Notes: a model not told the origin generated them from the letters alone. A stretch of 36,039 bases of DNA from a virus (IMGVR_UViG_3300023223_000123:1-36039), one strand, 5' to 3'. Counted from the stretch's first letter, positions 16,110-22,532 are shown. Translations and numbers: made by a program.

Positions 16110-16331
16110 ATGCGATGCCTCAAATGCCACGTAAACAAACACCTCAGCGAGTTCTACAAGACTCTAGCCTCACGTAGGCAACCCTGCCGCGAATGCCTTA
16201 ACACGGCTGCAAGAGAGAAGAGAGCAGTAGGCCGGGCATTCAAGCAAGAAGTATTCAATCAGCAAGGCGGATATTATGAAAATGACAGGACCCCGATTCT
16301 ATTAAAGATGATGATCCCAACTAAACTTTAA
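16110..16331 (+). CDS. Small zinc-ribbon protein
   Basis: A 73-residue protein opening with CLKC (Cys3-x-x-Cys6), then HLSEFYKTLASRRQPCREC, giving two CxxC knuckles spaced as in phage zinc-ribbon proteins related to the HNH/endonuclease VII zinc site. The catalytic HNH part is absent, so it is probably a DNA-binding or adaptor protein. Start uncertain: ATG 16095 is in frame but lies in the terminator arm, and a TATAAT at 16098-16103 would make ATG 16110 nearly leaderless. Its end overlaps the convergent gene by 11 bases. Confidence 0.5.
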   Translation: MRCLKCHVNKHLSEFYKTLASRRQPCRECLNTAAREKRAVGRAFKQEVFNQQGGYYENDRTPILLKMMIPTKL

Positions 16332-16485
16332 CTGGCCGCCACCGACAACAATTCTCAACAGCTTTCCATGATGTCTTCGCGTTCAACTGACTCATCGGAG
16401 TCGCTTTATTCATAATGTTCTTTGGGTCCAATGCTTTCCTATAAGCCACTCTTGAATCAAGGGTTGTGAACTGTTTTTTACTCAT
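16321..16485 (-). CDS. Small hypothetical protein
   Basis: A 54-residue basic protein, not recognised. ATG 16485 overlaps the preceding stop (ATGAGTAA), indicating translational coupling. A longer reading to 16542 is possible but would run far into the upstream gene. Confidence 0.5.
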   Translation of the reverse strand: MSKKQFTTLDSRVAYRKALDPKNIMNKATPMSQLNAKTSWKAVENCCRWRPVKV

Positions 16486-16777
16486 CGTCATATCCCATAG
16501 CGACCAAATCACCGAGAGGCATGTACTTATCCTTGCTATCAACGAACAATGACGCCAGATGCAGCCATTCAGCTATCTGAGCGCGAGTATAGAGCTGCTC
16601 TTGATCACCGGTTACTAGTAAGAACTCATCCATATTGAGGCATACAAGAAGCAGTGAATCATTCTTCATGATTACGCCTAAGTCGCCATCAAAATCGAAG
16701 TAGCTTGTATGTTTTAGGATGCTCTCTGGTTTTTCCTCTGGATCTTCACTTGGCTTTAGCTCTACAACATCACCCAT
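16478..16777 (-). CDS. Small hypothetical protein
   Basis: A 99-residue acidic protein with a beta-rich centre (YFDFDGDLGVIMKNDSLLLVCLNMDEFLLVTG) and a helical end. AGGAG lies 6 bases before ATG 16777; the frame is open to 16813 but without a ribosome site. It is the first gene leftward from the large non-coding region. Not recognised. Confidence 0.6.
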   Translation of the reverse strand: MGDVVELKPSEDPEEKPESILKHTSYFDFDGDLGVIMKNDSLLLVCLNMDEFLLVTGDQEQLYTRAQIAEWLHLASLFVDSKDKYMPLGDLVAMGYDDE

Positions 16778-16841
16778 GATTAGCTCCTGTCGTGAATTTG
16801 AAGCATACCACACAATTAATTCATCCCCGCGCTGATATTAT

Positions 16842-16869
16842 TTGACATTGTGGGGATAGGTAGTGTATT
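16842..16869 (+). promoter_or_regulatory. Promoter-like sequence with flanking palindrome, start of the large RNA
   Basis: TTGACA (16842-16847, perfect), 16 bases, TGTATT (16864-16869, 4/6). Start of transcription would fall near 16877, just before the tRNA-like element at 16879. The -35 lies within an inverted repeat ATCCCC...GGGGAT (about 16823-16857), which could be an operator. Confidence 0.5.
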
Positions 16870-16878
16870 TATCCAATA

Positions 16879-16955
16879 GTGTTAGTTGCGGCTAATAGCA
16901 GGCTGAGTGAAAAACCTCGCGCACCTTCGGGCCGGTTCAATTCCGGGCTAGCACT
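16879..16955 (+). other. tRNA-like element (degenerate) at the 5' end of the large RNA
   Basis: GTGTTAG (16879-16885) pairs with CTAGCAC (16948-16954) over 7 bases with one G-U, as an acceptor stem followed by a T. GGTTCAATTCC is an exact match to the conserved T-loop sequence, with four of five T-stem pairs; a CC-TTCG-GG hairpin sits at the variable-arm place. The D arm and anticodon arm do not fold in the standard way (no 5-pair stem with a 7-base loop), so I do not call a functional tRNA. It may be a mimic, a decayed tRNA, or a domain of the RNA. Confidence 0.4.
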
Positions 16956-17937
16956 CTTTCATATTAATACTTGCAATCTTGGGGGATTAGCTTAGAATAT
17001 TGGGTGTAGGCGTTGGCAAGCGCTTTTGAGAGAAATTAGAGAAAGGGTCAAGATGTAAACTGATTTTAGAGAGTAAGGTAAATACTTGCCGGTATTCTCT
17101 AATTTCTCCCCCAATCTCTAGGGTCAGTTTTCATCTTGGCCTTTTTTGTGTCTGTAGAATGCTGGAGTTAATCGCCAGAGTAGCAAGTAGGTTAGGGTCA
17201 AGGTATAAGGTAGCCGCTAACTGAAAACTGAAACACGCTAAAGTCCTTATACAGCACTGATCATGCTACAGACACAACCTTTCTAAAGCTTCCTTGAGTC
17301 TGTATTAATGGGTCTTGTTCAACATTCGTAATGTAAACGCTGAGACAACGTAATCGGCGGGACAGGGCCCCTTAATACAGATTCAGAGTCTATATTGATG
17401 AGAGTAAAGAGTAATTAAATCTGGCGGCTAATCATGTCGTTTGCTGAAAACCCTGAATCTACTGGATGATGGGCTAATTAAGTTTTAATTATTTGCTGTA
17501 GCTAGTTTTACAGTGTTTGGAGAACAGGTAGCTAGCTTATCTCCCCAGCACTCTCTTCAATATAGATTCCCTCCTACCCAGTGTAATTATGTGGTGGCGT
17601 CATAGTTAGTGTGTGTAACTGTCGCTAATGCGAGTGGGTGAATTCCCATGCTATGGCACCCCTTCATAATTACACTGTCAGTTCATTAGATGCAGTAACG
17701 ATTGACACTGATGAAAACGCAAACGATACAGCTCGCTCAGAGTAGATATGTCAGCCTCACGGCTCACTCACCGCCTCTTTGTTAAAGCAGTAGAAGATAA
17801 GCCCACACTGCAACTGAGTTCTAAAGTCATTACAGGGGCTGGACTGTTCAAAGACAGGAAAGATGACGAGCTAATATAACTTTGATGATTATTAGCTGCT
17901 TGATGCGACCGATCGACCGACGGATTGTATAAAGTAA

Positions 17938-17976
17938 AGGGACTCAACTCACTTCATTGTGGGTTGGGGTTCTTTT
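17938..17976 (+). terminator. Intrinsic terminator of the large RNA
   Basis: A 10-pair stem closes on loop TTCATT (17953-17958), then after one mismatch 4 more pairs, ending in TTTT. Four pairs are G-U on the plus strand, so the hairpin only works for rightward transcripts. Next, 17977-18012 has a CAACTCACT-type partial copy of the stem arm and no gene. Confidence 0.7.
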
Positions 17977-18012
17977 GCCATCAACTCACTCACTTCACTC
18001 TGGATTATATAA

Positions 18013-18204
18013 ATGCAGTATCTTATTAGAGATAAAGGGTTAAGTAATAAGGCTCATATATGGAATGAACACGCTAAAGATACTGCTTGTTTTATGTGGA
18101 CAACTGGAGGCATGAACAAGAAGAGATATTCATTGCACTCAAACTCAAAAGGAAGAGATGTATGTTTGATGTGCCAAAATAACTTGAGGTATGAACATGA
18201 GTAA
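18013..18204 (+). CDS. Small Cys-containing phage protein
   Basis: A 63-residue protein with HIWNEHAKDTACFMWTTGG and a terminal VCLMCQNNL. The single Cys followed by a CxxC suggests a small metal site. No strong ribosome site; an AT-rich TTATATAA precedes the ATG. It overlaps the HNH gene start and probably forms a unit with it. Not assigned to a named family. Confidence 0.55.
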   Translation: MQYLIRDKGLSNKAHIWNEHAKDTACFMWTTGGMNKKRYSLHSNSKGRDVCLMCQNNLRYEHE

Positions 18205-18619
18205 TGTAAATAGTGACTGGTCGTTTAAAGATCCTAATCAACCGGTAAAGTTAAAAAAGAATGGTGTTAAGAATAGAAACAAAAAAAAGAAGCGTAAAGC
18301 TAAGAAGTATGGATTGAGTGTTAGTGCAGAATTCTATAAGTCTGATGAGTGGAGAAAGATCAGATACAGAGTGTTACGTAAATACTCAGCTGAGTGTATG
18401 TGCTGTGGTCAGTCAAAGAAGCTTAATGGCATTACCGTCCATGTTGACCACATTAAGCCAAGGTCTAAATATCCAGCGCTCGCTTTAACTTTTGACAACC
18501 TGCAAATACTTTGCGAAAAGTGCAACATGGGGAAAGGCAATACTGATTGTATTGATTGGCGGCCTCCTGAGATTGATGAGGAATTAAAAATACTAATGGC
18601 TGCTAATAAAGCTATATAG
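18197..18619 (+). CDS. HNH endonuclease
   Basis: A 140-residue protein with a very basic N-terminus (KNRNKKKKRKAKKYG, about residues 26-39), then a complete HNH/McrA-type domain: CMCC (67-70), HVDHIKP with Asp84-His85, DNLQILC with Asn101, and CEKCNMGKG (106-114). It cuts double-stranded DNA using one metal, with the Cys residues binding zinc. GAGG at 18186-18189 fits ATG 18197 (7 bases) better than ATG 18191. In many phages HNH proteins assist packaging, but those sit beside the terminase; this one lies next to the large RNA and may be a homing-type nuclease. Confidence 0.85.
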   Translation: MSNVNSDWSFKDPNQPVKLKKNGVKNRNKKKKRKAKKYGLSVSAEFYKSDEWRKIRYRVLRKYSAECMCCGQSKKLNGITVHVDHIKPRSKYPALALTFDNLQILCEKCNMGKGNTDCIDWRPPEIDEELKILMAANKAI

Positions 18620-18652
18620 CAACCTCTTTATGTTTCGTATGGGAGAAAGACA

Positions 18653-18898
18653 ATGACTAATGAAATGAAACTATTGCAAGCATTATGCGAGGCGCTTGGC
18701 TTTGAAGTAGAGACAACGCTTGATTATATGCCAAGAAAAGAAAATAAGAGTGCTGCAATGAAATACAACCGAGGGCCTAGGCAAGATCGTTCTCTTGCTG
18801 TTGATGGGCCTGATAGAGCGCTGGCTATTGATAGTGATGGAAGGTATACCTCGCTATTGACCACGCCAGTGATCGACTACAAGCTAACTAAAATCTAA
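18653..18898 (+). CDS. Small hypothetical protein
   Basis: An 81-residue protein with a helical start (MKLLQALCEALGFEVETTLDY) and a basic middle (RKENKSAAMKYNRGPRQDR), not recognised. GGGAGAAAG lies 3-10 bases before the ATG. It ends about 45 bases before the next promoter. Confidence 0.6.
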   Translation: MTNEMKLLQALCEALGFEVETTLDYMPRKENKSAAMKYNRGPRQDRSLAVDGPDRALAIDSDGRYTSLLTTPVIDYKLTKI

Positions 18899-18942
18899 TA
18901 ACCCTGTTGCACTAATGTAATAGAAACAATTCAAATTAAATA

Positions 18943-18972
18943 TTGACGTACTGTAATTAAGTACACTATAGT
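18943..18972 (+). promoter_or_regulatory. Promoter with SOS-box-like operator in its spacer
   Basis: TTGACG (18943-18948), 18 bases, TATAGT (18967-18972), both 5/6 matches. The spacer and -10 contain TACTGTAATTAAGTACACTA (18949-18968), which matches the gammaproteobacterial LexA box TACTGTATATATATACAGTA at 15 of 20 positions and keeps CTGT-N8-ACA. It would drive the small-gene operon at 19000 onward, whose second gene encodes a LexA-type DNA-binding domain. Confidence 0.7.
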
Positions 18973-18999
18973 AATTGGACATTAATAAGGGGAAGAGAC

Positions 19000-19419
19000 A
19001 TGAATAACGACATGAGCATAGCATTACCTACTGAACTTGTTGAGCGTGCAGTAAGGGACAAGATAAATGCAGCCATTGCATCTCAGCTTGGTGATCCAGA
19101 GGTAATGATTGCCAAGCTTGTTGGGGCAGCACTATCACAAAAGGTCAACGCGTCCGGAAAGCATAGCTCGTCAGGTTACGAGAATAAATTTGAATTCCTT
19201 GAGGTCGTAATGGGTGGGTTTGTAAGGGATGCGGCGCAAGAGGCATTAAAAGAATTCATGGAAGAAAACAGGGGTAAGATTAAAGAGGCCGTTAAAAAAG
19301 AGGTAGCCAAGAGTCCGTCAAAGATGGCTAAAATATTTATGGACGGGGTTATGACATCAATGGAAAGTCGTTTCACAAGCAAGATTGATATTTCGTTTTC
19401 TTCACCAAAAGATTATTAA
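19000..19419 (+). CDS. Hypothetical protein, first gene of SOS-box-like operon
   Basis: A 139-residue, mostly helical protein with the opening ALPTELVERAVRDKINAAIASQLG and a Lys-rich amphipathic part (GKIKEAVKKEVAKSPSKMAK). GGGGAAGAG precedes the ATG. Not recognised; the pattern is common in phage proteins that associate with DNA or with a partner. It follows the SOS-like promoter by 28 bases. Confidence 0.65.
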   Translation: MNNDMSIALPTELVERAVRDKINAAIASQLGDPEVMIAKLVGAALSQKVNASGKHSSSGYENKFEFLEVVMGGFVRDAAQEALKEFMEENRGKIKEAVKKEVAKSPSKMAKIFMDGVMTSMESRFTSKIDISFSSPKDY

Positions 19420-19421
19420 TC

Positions 19422-19634
19422 ATGCCAAAATCACCGCTCACAGACAAGCAGCAGCGCGTATTTGACCACGTTGAATCGTGCATAGCTTCAGGACTACCCC
19501 CTACTTATCAAGAGATAGCCGATGAACTGGGGGTGTTAAGGAATGCCGCCTACTGTCACATGCTAGCTATTGAGAAAAAGGGCTGGCTTGAGATCACGGC
19601 GAATAAGAGTCGAGCGATTAAAATTACTGAATAA
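19422..19634 (+). CDS. LexA-type winged-helix DNA-binding protein without protease domain
   Basis: A 70-residue protein matching the LexA N-terminal domain: LTDKQQRVFDHVESCI, GLPPTYQEIADELGV (helix-turn-helix), AIEKKGWLEITANKSRAIKI (wing). Full LexA has about 200 residues with a Ser-Lys self-cleaving domain, wholly absent here, so it cannot be inactivated by RecA in the LexA way. It could occupy LexA boxes, including the one in its own operon promoter, and dampen or copy the host SOS control. It begins 3 bases after the previous stop. Confidence 0.8.
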   Translation: MPKSPLTDKQQRVFDHVESCIASGLPPTYQEIADELGVLRNAAYCHMLAIEKKGWLEITANKSRAIKITE

Positions 19635-19645
19635 GGGGAAGCAAT

Positions 19646-19885
19646 ATGAGTATTGGATTTAAAGAAATTGATGACTCAATCGCTATATTGAAATACAAGC
19701 GATCATTTAAGCAGGCTAAATGCTATGAGCGCGAGGGCGTTGTTTATGCGAGAGATGGCGGCGGGTTCGTTAAGCTTGCGGTGAATGGATCAACAACTAA
19801 TTGTGATATTAAATGGGTCGAGCTTGAAGGTGTCGGAACTAAAGCCCCTAAGCCAATGACCACCGGATACGTGGGTATAAAATAA
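19646..19885 (+). CDS. Hypothetical small protein
   Basis: A 79-residue protein with a basic helical N-terminus and a beta-rich remainder (EREGVVYARDGGGFVKLAVNG). AAGGGGAAG precedes the ATG. The stop overlaps the next start by one base. Not recognised. Confidence 0.6.
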   Translation: MSIGFKEIDDSIAILKYKRSFKQAKCYEREGVVYARDGGGFVKLAVNGSTTNCDIKWVELEGVGTKAPKPMTTGYVGIK

Positions 19886-20070
19886 TGTCTCCTAATGACT
19901 TTGTATTCAATCAAATTTATAAGGGCGCTCTAGCCAAAAAGGCAACAGAAAGAGCCGCGCATAATGCAGCCCTTAATGGCTTAGAATTCTATAAGAAGCA
20001 TAAGATTTCAAAAAAGGTATCTGGATTAATCGCTGAGAATATTGCGGCGGCAGTGAAGGCGAGCAAGTAA
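19885..20070 (+). CDS. Hypothetical small basic protein
   Basis: A 61-residue, Lys/Ala-rich helical protein; the end (SGLIAENIAAAVKASK) is amphipathic. Overlaps both neighbours by one base, so it is coupled to the replication-type gene that follows. Not recognised. Confidence 0.6.
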   Translation: MSPNDFVFNQIYKGALAKKATERAAHNAALNGLEFYKKHKISKKVSGLIAENIAAAVKASK

Positions 20071-20459
20071 TGGAAATAATCCTTAATACCGGAAAATACC
20101 ATCAGATCGACGATGCCGACATAATCAAGTGGGTATCACTATATCCAGGAATAGACGTTCACCAAGAGCTAAACAAGATGATAGCTTGGTGCGATGCTAA
20201 TAAGTCAAAGCGAAAGACTGTAAAGGGTGTGAGCCGGTTTATCGTTAACTGGCTATCCAGGGCGCAAGACAAGGGCGGTAGTCCGGCAGTATTTAATCAG
20301 CCAATGACTAATGCTTGTGACCTGCAAACTGACCTGTCATGGCTGCCAGATGGAGAGCTTAAGGAGCAATCAAAGGCGCTATTCATCAGCAAATATGGAT
20401 TTTATTCTATAGCTGGTCAGCGAGTAACTACGGCTCCGAAGATGATAGGCAAAGCCTAA
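20070..20459 (+). CDS. Protein with replication-initiator C-terminal-type domain
   Basis: A 129-residue protein carrying WVSLYPGIDVHQELNKMIAW, then KRKTVKGVSRFIVNWLSRAQ (about residues 20-70), a helical module usually found at the C-terminal end of phage replication-initiation proteins that recruit host primosome factors. Here it stands alone, without the upstream winged-helix. It is the only replication-type candidate noticed, so it may help load host replication machinery. The family resemblance is from memory of the motif. Confidence 0.5.
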   Translation: MEIILNTGKYHQIDDADIIKWVSLYPGIDVHQELNKMIAWCDANKSKRKTVKGVSRFIVNWLSRAQDKGGSPAVFNQPMTNACDLQTDLSWLPDGELKEQSKALFISKYGFYSIAGQRVTTAPKMIGKA

Positions 20460-20472
20460 TATCCCACTAATA

Positions 20473-20497
20473 CAATCGAAGGGGAATGAAGATGAAA
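20473..20497 (+). repeat. Duplicated translation-start cassette, copy 1 (copy 2 at 21056-21080)
   Basis: A 25-base sequence with CAATCGAAGGGG followed by AATGAAGATGAAA is repeated exactly at 21056-21080. Both copies contain the ribosome site and the start of a small gene. In each, AGGGG fits the second ATG (7 bases) better than the first. Confidence 0.9.
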
Positions 20498-20677
20498 TTG
20501 AAAAAGGTAAGTTCTCAACCAACATCAGGTCAGTTTGTAGCAGTGTGGATGCACAATGGAGTCCTCTGGTGTGCTACATATCAATGGTTTGCTGATCGTC
20601 TCAAGCAGTATAACTCAGAAGATGATAACTGGTTTACCGCTGATGAAGGCATGCAGGACAAGGAATGTTATGTATAG
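20492..20677 (+). CDS. Hypothetical small protein
   Basis: A 61-residue protein (GQFVAVWMHNGVLWCATYQWFADRL) resembling short phage beta-barrel proteins. Start at ATG 20492 chosen over ATG 20486 by spacing from the ribosome site. Not recognised. Introduced by a duplicated start cassette. Confidence 0.6.
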   Translation: MKLKKVSSQPTSGQFVAVWMHNGVLWCATYQWFADRLKQYNSEDDNWFTADEGMQDKECYV

Positions 20678-20710
20678 CTGCACTAACTGAAATGATGAAG
20701 GGGTTATAGC

Positions 20711-21055
20711 ATGAGCAGGGAACTAAAATTTAAGGCATGGGATAGAGCAAAAAAGGCCTTCATAGATAACTGGCAAGATAGCCAATGGATAGAGTACGCG
20801 GGATTTGATGGTGGTGATTCATTTGATGTGATGCAGTTTACAGGCCTGATCGACAAGAACGGCGTTGAGATTTACGAGGGGGATATTGTTGCACACCCTG
20901 AATACATTATTAGTCCTGGAGCCGTTATCCAATGGGATGAGAATACATGGAGTATTGGTGCAGCTTGGCCGGTATCTGAGTTTTACGAAGGTGAGCTGGG
21001 TGAAATTGAAGTAATCGGCAATATCCACGCCAATCCAGAATTACTAACACAATAG
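20711..21055 (+). CDS. YopX-family protein
   Basis: A 114-residue protein with the YopX pattern: MSRELKFKAWDRAKKAF at the start, FTGLIDKNGVEIYEGDIV in the middle and IEVIGNIHANPELL at the end. YopX proteins are widespread in phages of both Gram types; structures show a multimeric fold but the function is not established. AAGGGG lies about 8 bases before the ATG. Confidence 0.9.
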   Translation: MSRELKFKAWDRAKKAFIDNWQDSQWIEYAGFDGGDSFDVMQFTGLIDKNGVEIYEGDIVAHPEYIISPGAVIQWDENTWSIGAAWPVSEFYEGELGEIEVIGNIHANPELLTQ

Positions 21056-21080
21056 CAATCGAAGGGGAATGAAGATGAAA
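21056..21080 (+). repeat. Duplicated translation-start cassette, copy 2
   Basis: Exact 25-base copy of 20473-20497, covering the ribosome site and first codons of the next gene. Confidence 0.9.
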
Positions 21081-21281
21081 CTAATTAAATTCGTTAAAAG
21101 AGATGGTGACAATAAAGTGATTTATGTCAATCCTGATCATGTTGTATCAGTAGATGATTACGTTGATGCACAGGGAGATTGGGTTAGCGGGAATACCCGG
21201 TTGCTTACTTTAAATGGCGGCCATTACGTCAAAGGTAGCCCCAGTGAAGTTAACGAAAAGCTAGGCCGTCAAGGGGAATGA
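21075..21281 (+). CDS. Hypothetical small protein
   Basis: A 68-residue beta-rich protein (KVIYVNPDHVVSVDDYVD, TRLLTLNGGHYVKG, SPSEVNEKLG). This layout of VNPDHV, a Thr-x-Leu strand, a Gly turn and a terminal EV helix resembles small FlbD-type proteins, without assigned role. Start ATG 21075 is preferred to 21069 by ribosome-site spacing. Confidence 0.6.
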   Translation: MKLIKFVKRDGDNKVIYVNPDHVVSVDDYVDAQGDWVSGNTRLLTLNGGHYVKGSPSEVNEKLGRQGE

Positions 21282-21282
21282 G

Positions 21283-21465
21283 ATGCTAAAATTCAAAATT
21301 GGCGATTCACTAAAAGAGAACGTCGATGGTAAGGTATTTACTGTGGCTGGTCTTACTAAAAAGACTGCAACACTCCCGCAAGGCTGGCCGACTGATAACA
21401 CCGGGCGGCCAGTGAATCCACGCTTCTGTGAGCTGCACAAGAGCGCGATCCTTATTGGCGTATAA
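21283..21465 (+). CDS. Hypothetical small protein
   Basis: A 60-residue protein, not recognised, starting one base after the previous stop with AAGGGG 7 bases before the ATG. Pattern VDGKVFTVAGLTKKTATL suggests a small beta-barrel. Confidence 0.55.
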   Translation: MLKFKIGDSLKENVDGKVFTVAGLTKKTATLPQGWPTDNTGRPVNPRFCELHKSAILIGV

Positions 21466-21497
21466 CACTAAGTAATGTACTTTGGAGTGAATTAAAA

Positions 21498-21980
21498 ATG
21501 ACTAACGTAAAAGATTTTCAACAAGAAAAGATAGACCGAGAGCAGCCATCGCTTGATGTAATTATTGATGGTTTTACCGCACACAATTGTGATCCTAATA
21601 GACCAGAACTAGGTCAGCAGCCTATGCGGGGAATGATGCCTATAGTGGGCCTAACTCGCCGCGACATTCAAGACTGCATGGTTCTAGGTATTCTCGATTG
21701 CAAGCCTGTTGATGAAAGCGACGAGGATTCTCGACTACCGTGTATTTATGTCTCTGAAAAAGGGAATAAATTTAAAGACTGGGATTCTTTGATAGCGTCG
21801 GATGAGGGTTATGAAGAACACTATCTTGACGCTGAACGAATTACCTATAACGACCTGTTTGGGTGGAATCTTGACGACATAGACCCTGTTGCCGCAGTTC
21901 AAAATATGGCTTGTTACCTAGAGAGAAGGATGGGTGTTTACCCAGCCCTGATTGACGGCGAATTAACAGTTAAAGCGTAA
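21498..21980 (+). CDS. Hypothetical acidic protein
   Basis: A 160-residue acidic protein. The segment MPIVGLTRRDIQDCMVLGIL and the later YNDLFGWNLDDIDPVAAVQNMACYLERRMGVYP look like conserved helices; the middle is Asp/Glu-rich. Found here among small accessory genes; no domain recognised. Confidence 0.65.
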   Translation: MTNVKDFQQEKIDREQPSLDVIIDGFTAHNCDPNRPELGQQPMRGMMPIVGLTRRDIQDCMVLGILDCKPVDESDEDSRLPCIYVSEKGNKFKDWDSLIASDEGYEEHYLDAERITYNDLFGWNLDDIDPVAAVQNMACYLERRMGVYPALIDGELTVKA

Positions 21981-21982
21981 TC

Positions 21983-22021
21983 CTGTACTAAAAACGAAAT
22001 AGATAGGAGTGATGAAGATGA
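21983..22021 (+). repeat. 39-base direct repeat, copy 1 (copy 2 at 22240-22278)
   Basis: A 39-base sequence beginning CTGTACTAAAAACG, containing TAGGAG and ending in GATGAAGATGA, recurs exactly at 22240-22278. It spans the intergenic leader, the ribosome site and the start codon of the following gene in both places. A degenerate third copy with the shared stretch TAACACACCCTGAC precedes the gene at 22585. Confidence 0.92.
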
Positions 22022-22239
22022 GTGATTGGATAGACATTAATGATCGACTGCCAGAAAATAACGGGCGTTACCTTTGTTGGATAAGTCACAAGCAGTCGAT
22101 GATTGAAACCCAACAGCCTAAAGTGAAGCTTCTAAGGGATGGAATATTTGGATGCAGGGTGATAGGCGGGTATCGAGAATGCGTAACCCACTGGATGCTA
22201 TTACCAGAGCCGCCGAAGGGCGTTAGTAACACACCCTGA
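22018..22239 (+). CDS. DUF551 protein
   Basis: A 73-residue protein with the DUF551 signature: DWIDINDRLPENNGRYLCW at the start and CVTHWMLLPEPPK at the end. DUF551 proteins occur in many enterobacterial and other gammaproteobacterial phages near early small genes; function is unknown. ATG 22018 lies 8 bases after AGGAG and is preferred to the GTG/ATG a few codons earlier. Confidence 0.9.
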   Translation: MSDWIDINDRLPENNGRYLCWISHKQSMIETQQPKVKLLRDGIFGCRVIGGYRECVTHWMLLPEPPKGVSNTP

Positions 22240-22278
22240 CTGTACTAAAAACGAAATAGATAGGAGTGATGAAGATGA
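22240..22278 (+). repeat. 39-base direct repeat, copy 2
   Basis: Exact copy of 21983-22021, again ending on the first codon of a small gene. Confidence 0.92.
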
Positions 22279-22532
22279 CTAACAAAGACATGAGAAGTGA
22301 ATTAGCAATTAAGCGTGACGAGTGGCTTGAAAGTAAAGAAGGAAAAAGCTGCTGCTGTTTTGAAACACTTATGGGAATCGCTGGCGGCGAAGGATACCTT
22401 AAAAACAGAATTGAAGCGGCTTTTTTGGCAGGAGCTAAAGCGAACGAAGCCGTGAAAGAAGAAATTTGCAAGAAAGCTGAAACCTCTTTTAATTCTAATG
22501 ATTTGATAGCGTCAATGCACAGAAGCTCATGA
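22275..22532 (+). CDS. Hypothetical small protein
   Basis: An 85-residue helical protein with a Cys triplet (KSCCCFETLMG) and the segment YLKNRIEAAFLAGAKANE, typical of short phage proteins that carry a conserved 'AFLAGA' helix. Function unknown. Start by spacing within the repeat. Confidence 0.6.
   Translation: MTNKDMRSELAIKRDEWLESKEGKSCCCFETLMGIAGGEGYLKNRIEAAFLAGAKANEAVKEEICKKAETSFNSNDLIASMHRSS

Larger units (their letters stand above)
16879..17976 (+). ncRNA. Putative giant structured noncoding RNA (about 1.1 kb)
   Basis: No convincing gene lies here, yet long inverted repeats fill it. A 17030-17043/17095-17108 (14 bp perfect) crosses B 17046-17063/17124-17141 (17 of 18). C 17146-17157/17266-17277 (12 bp) encloses D 17203-17210/17245-17252 (8 bp). 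E 17294-17308/17372-17386 (15 bp) continues after one mismatch with 6 more pairs. F 17386-17405/17550-17569 (19 of 20) encloses CTGTA/TACAG and GGAGA/TCTCC. G 17579-17591/17665-17677 (13 bp) closes a branched fold. H is 17869-17876/17890-17897. A terminator ends it. About a dozen imperfect pairs are G-U on the plus strand and only one would be G-U on the minus, so RNA is read rightward. Size, ornateness and phage context recall GOLLD and ROOL RNAs. Confidence 0.65.

Noticed and set aside
16879-16955. Functional tRNA gene
   Set aside because: Acceptor stem and T-arm fit, but no standard D arm and no 5-pair anticodon stem with a 7-base loop could be formed.
17496-17513. Second SOS box (CTGTA...TACAG) inside the large RNA
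   Set aside because: The CTGT and ACAG halves are 10 bases apart, not 8, and it forms a hairpin stem within the RNA fold.
16879-18619. Group I or II intron with HNH gene
   Set aside because: No interrupted gene is found on either side and the region ends in an intrinsic terminator before the HNH gene; I also could not place a conserved intron core by eye.
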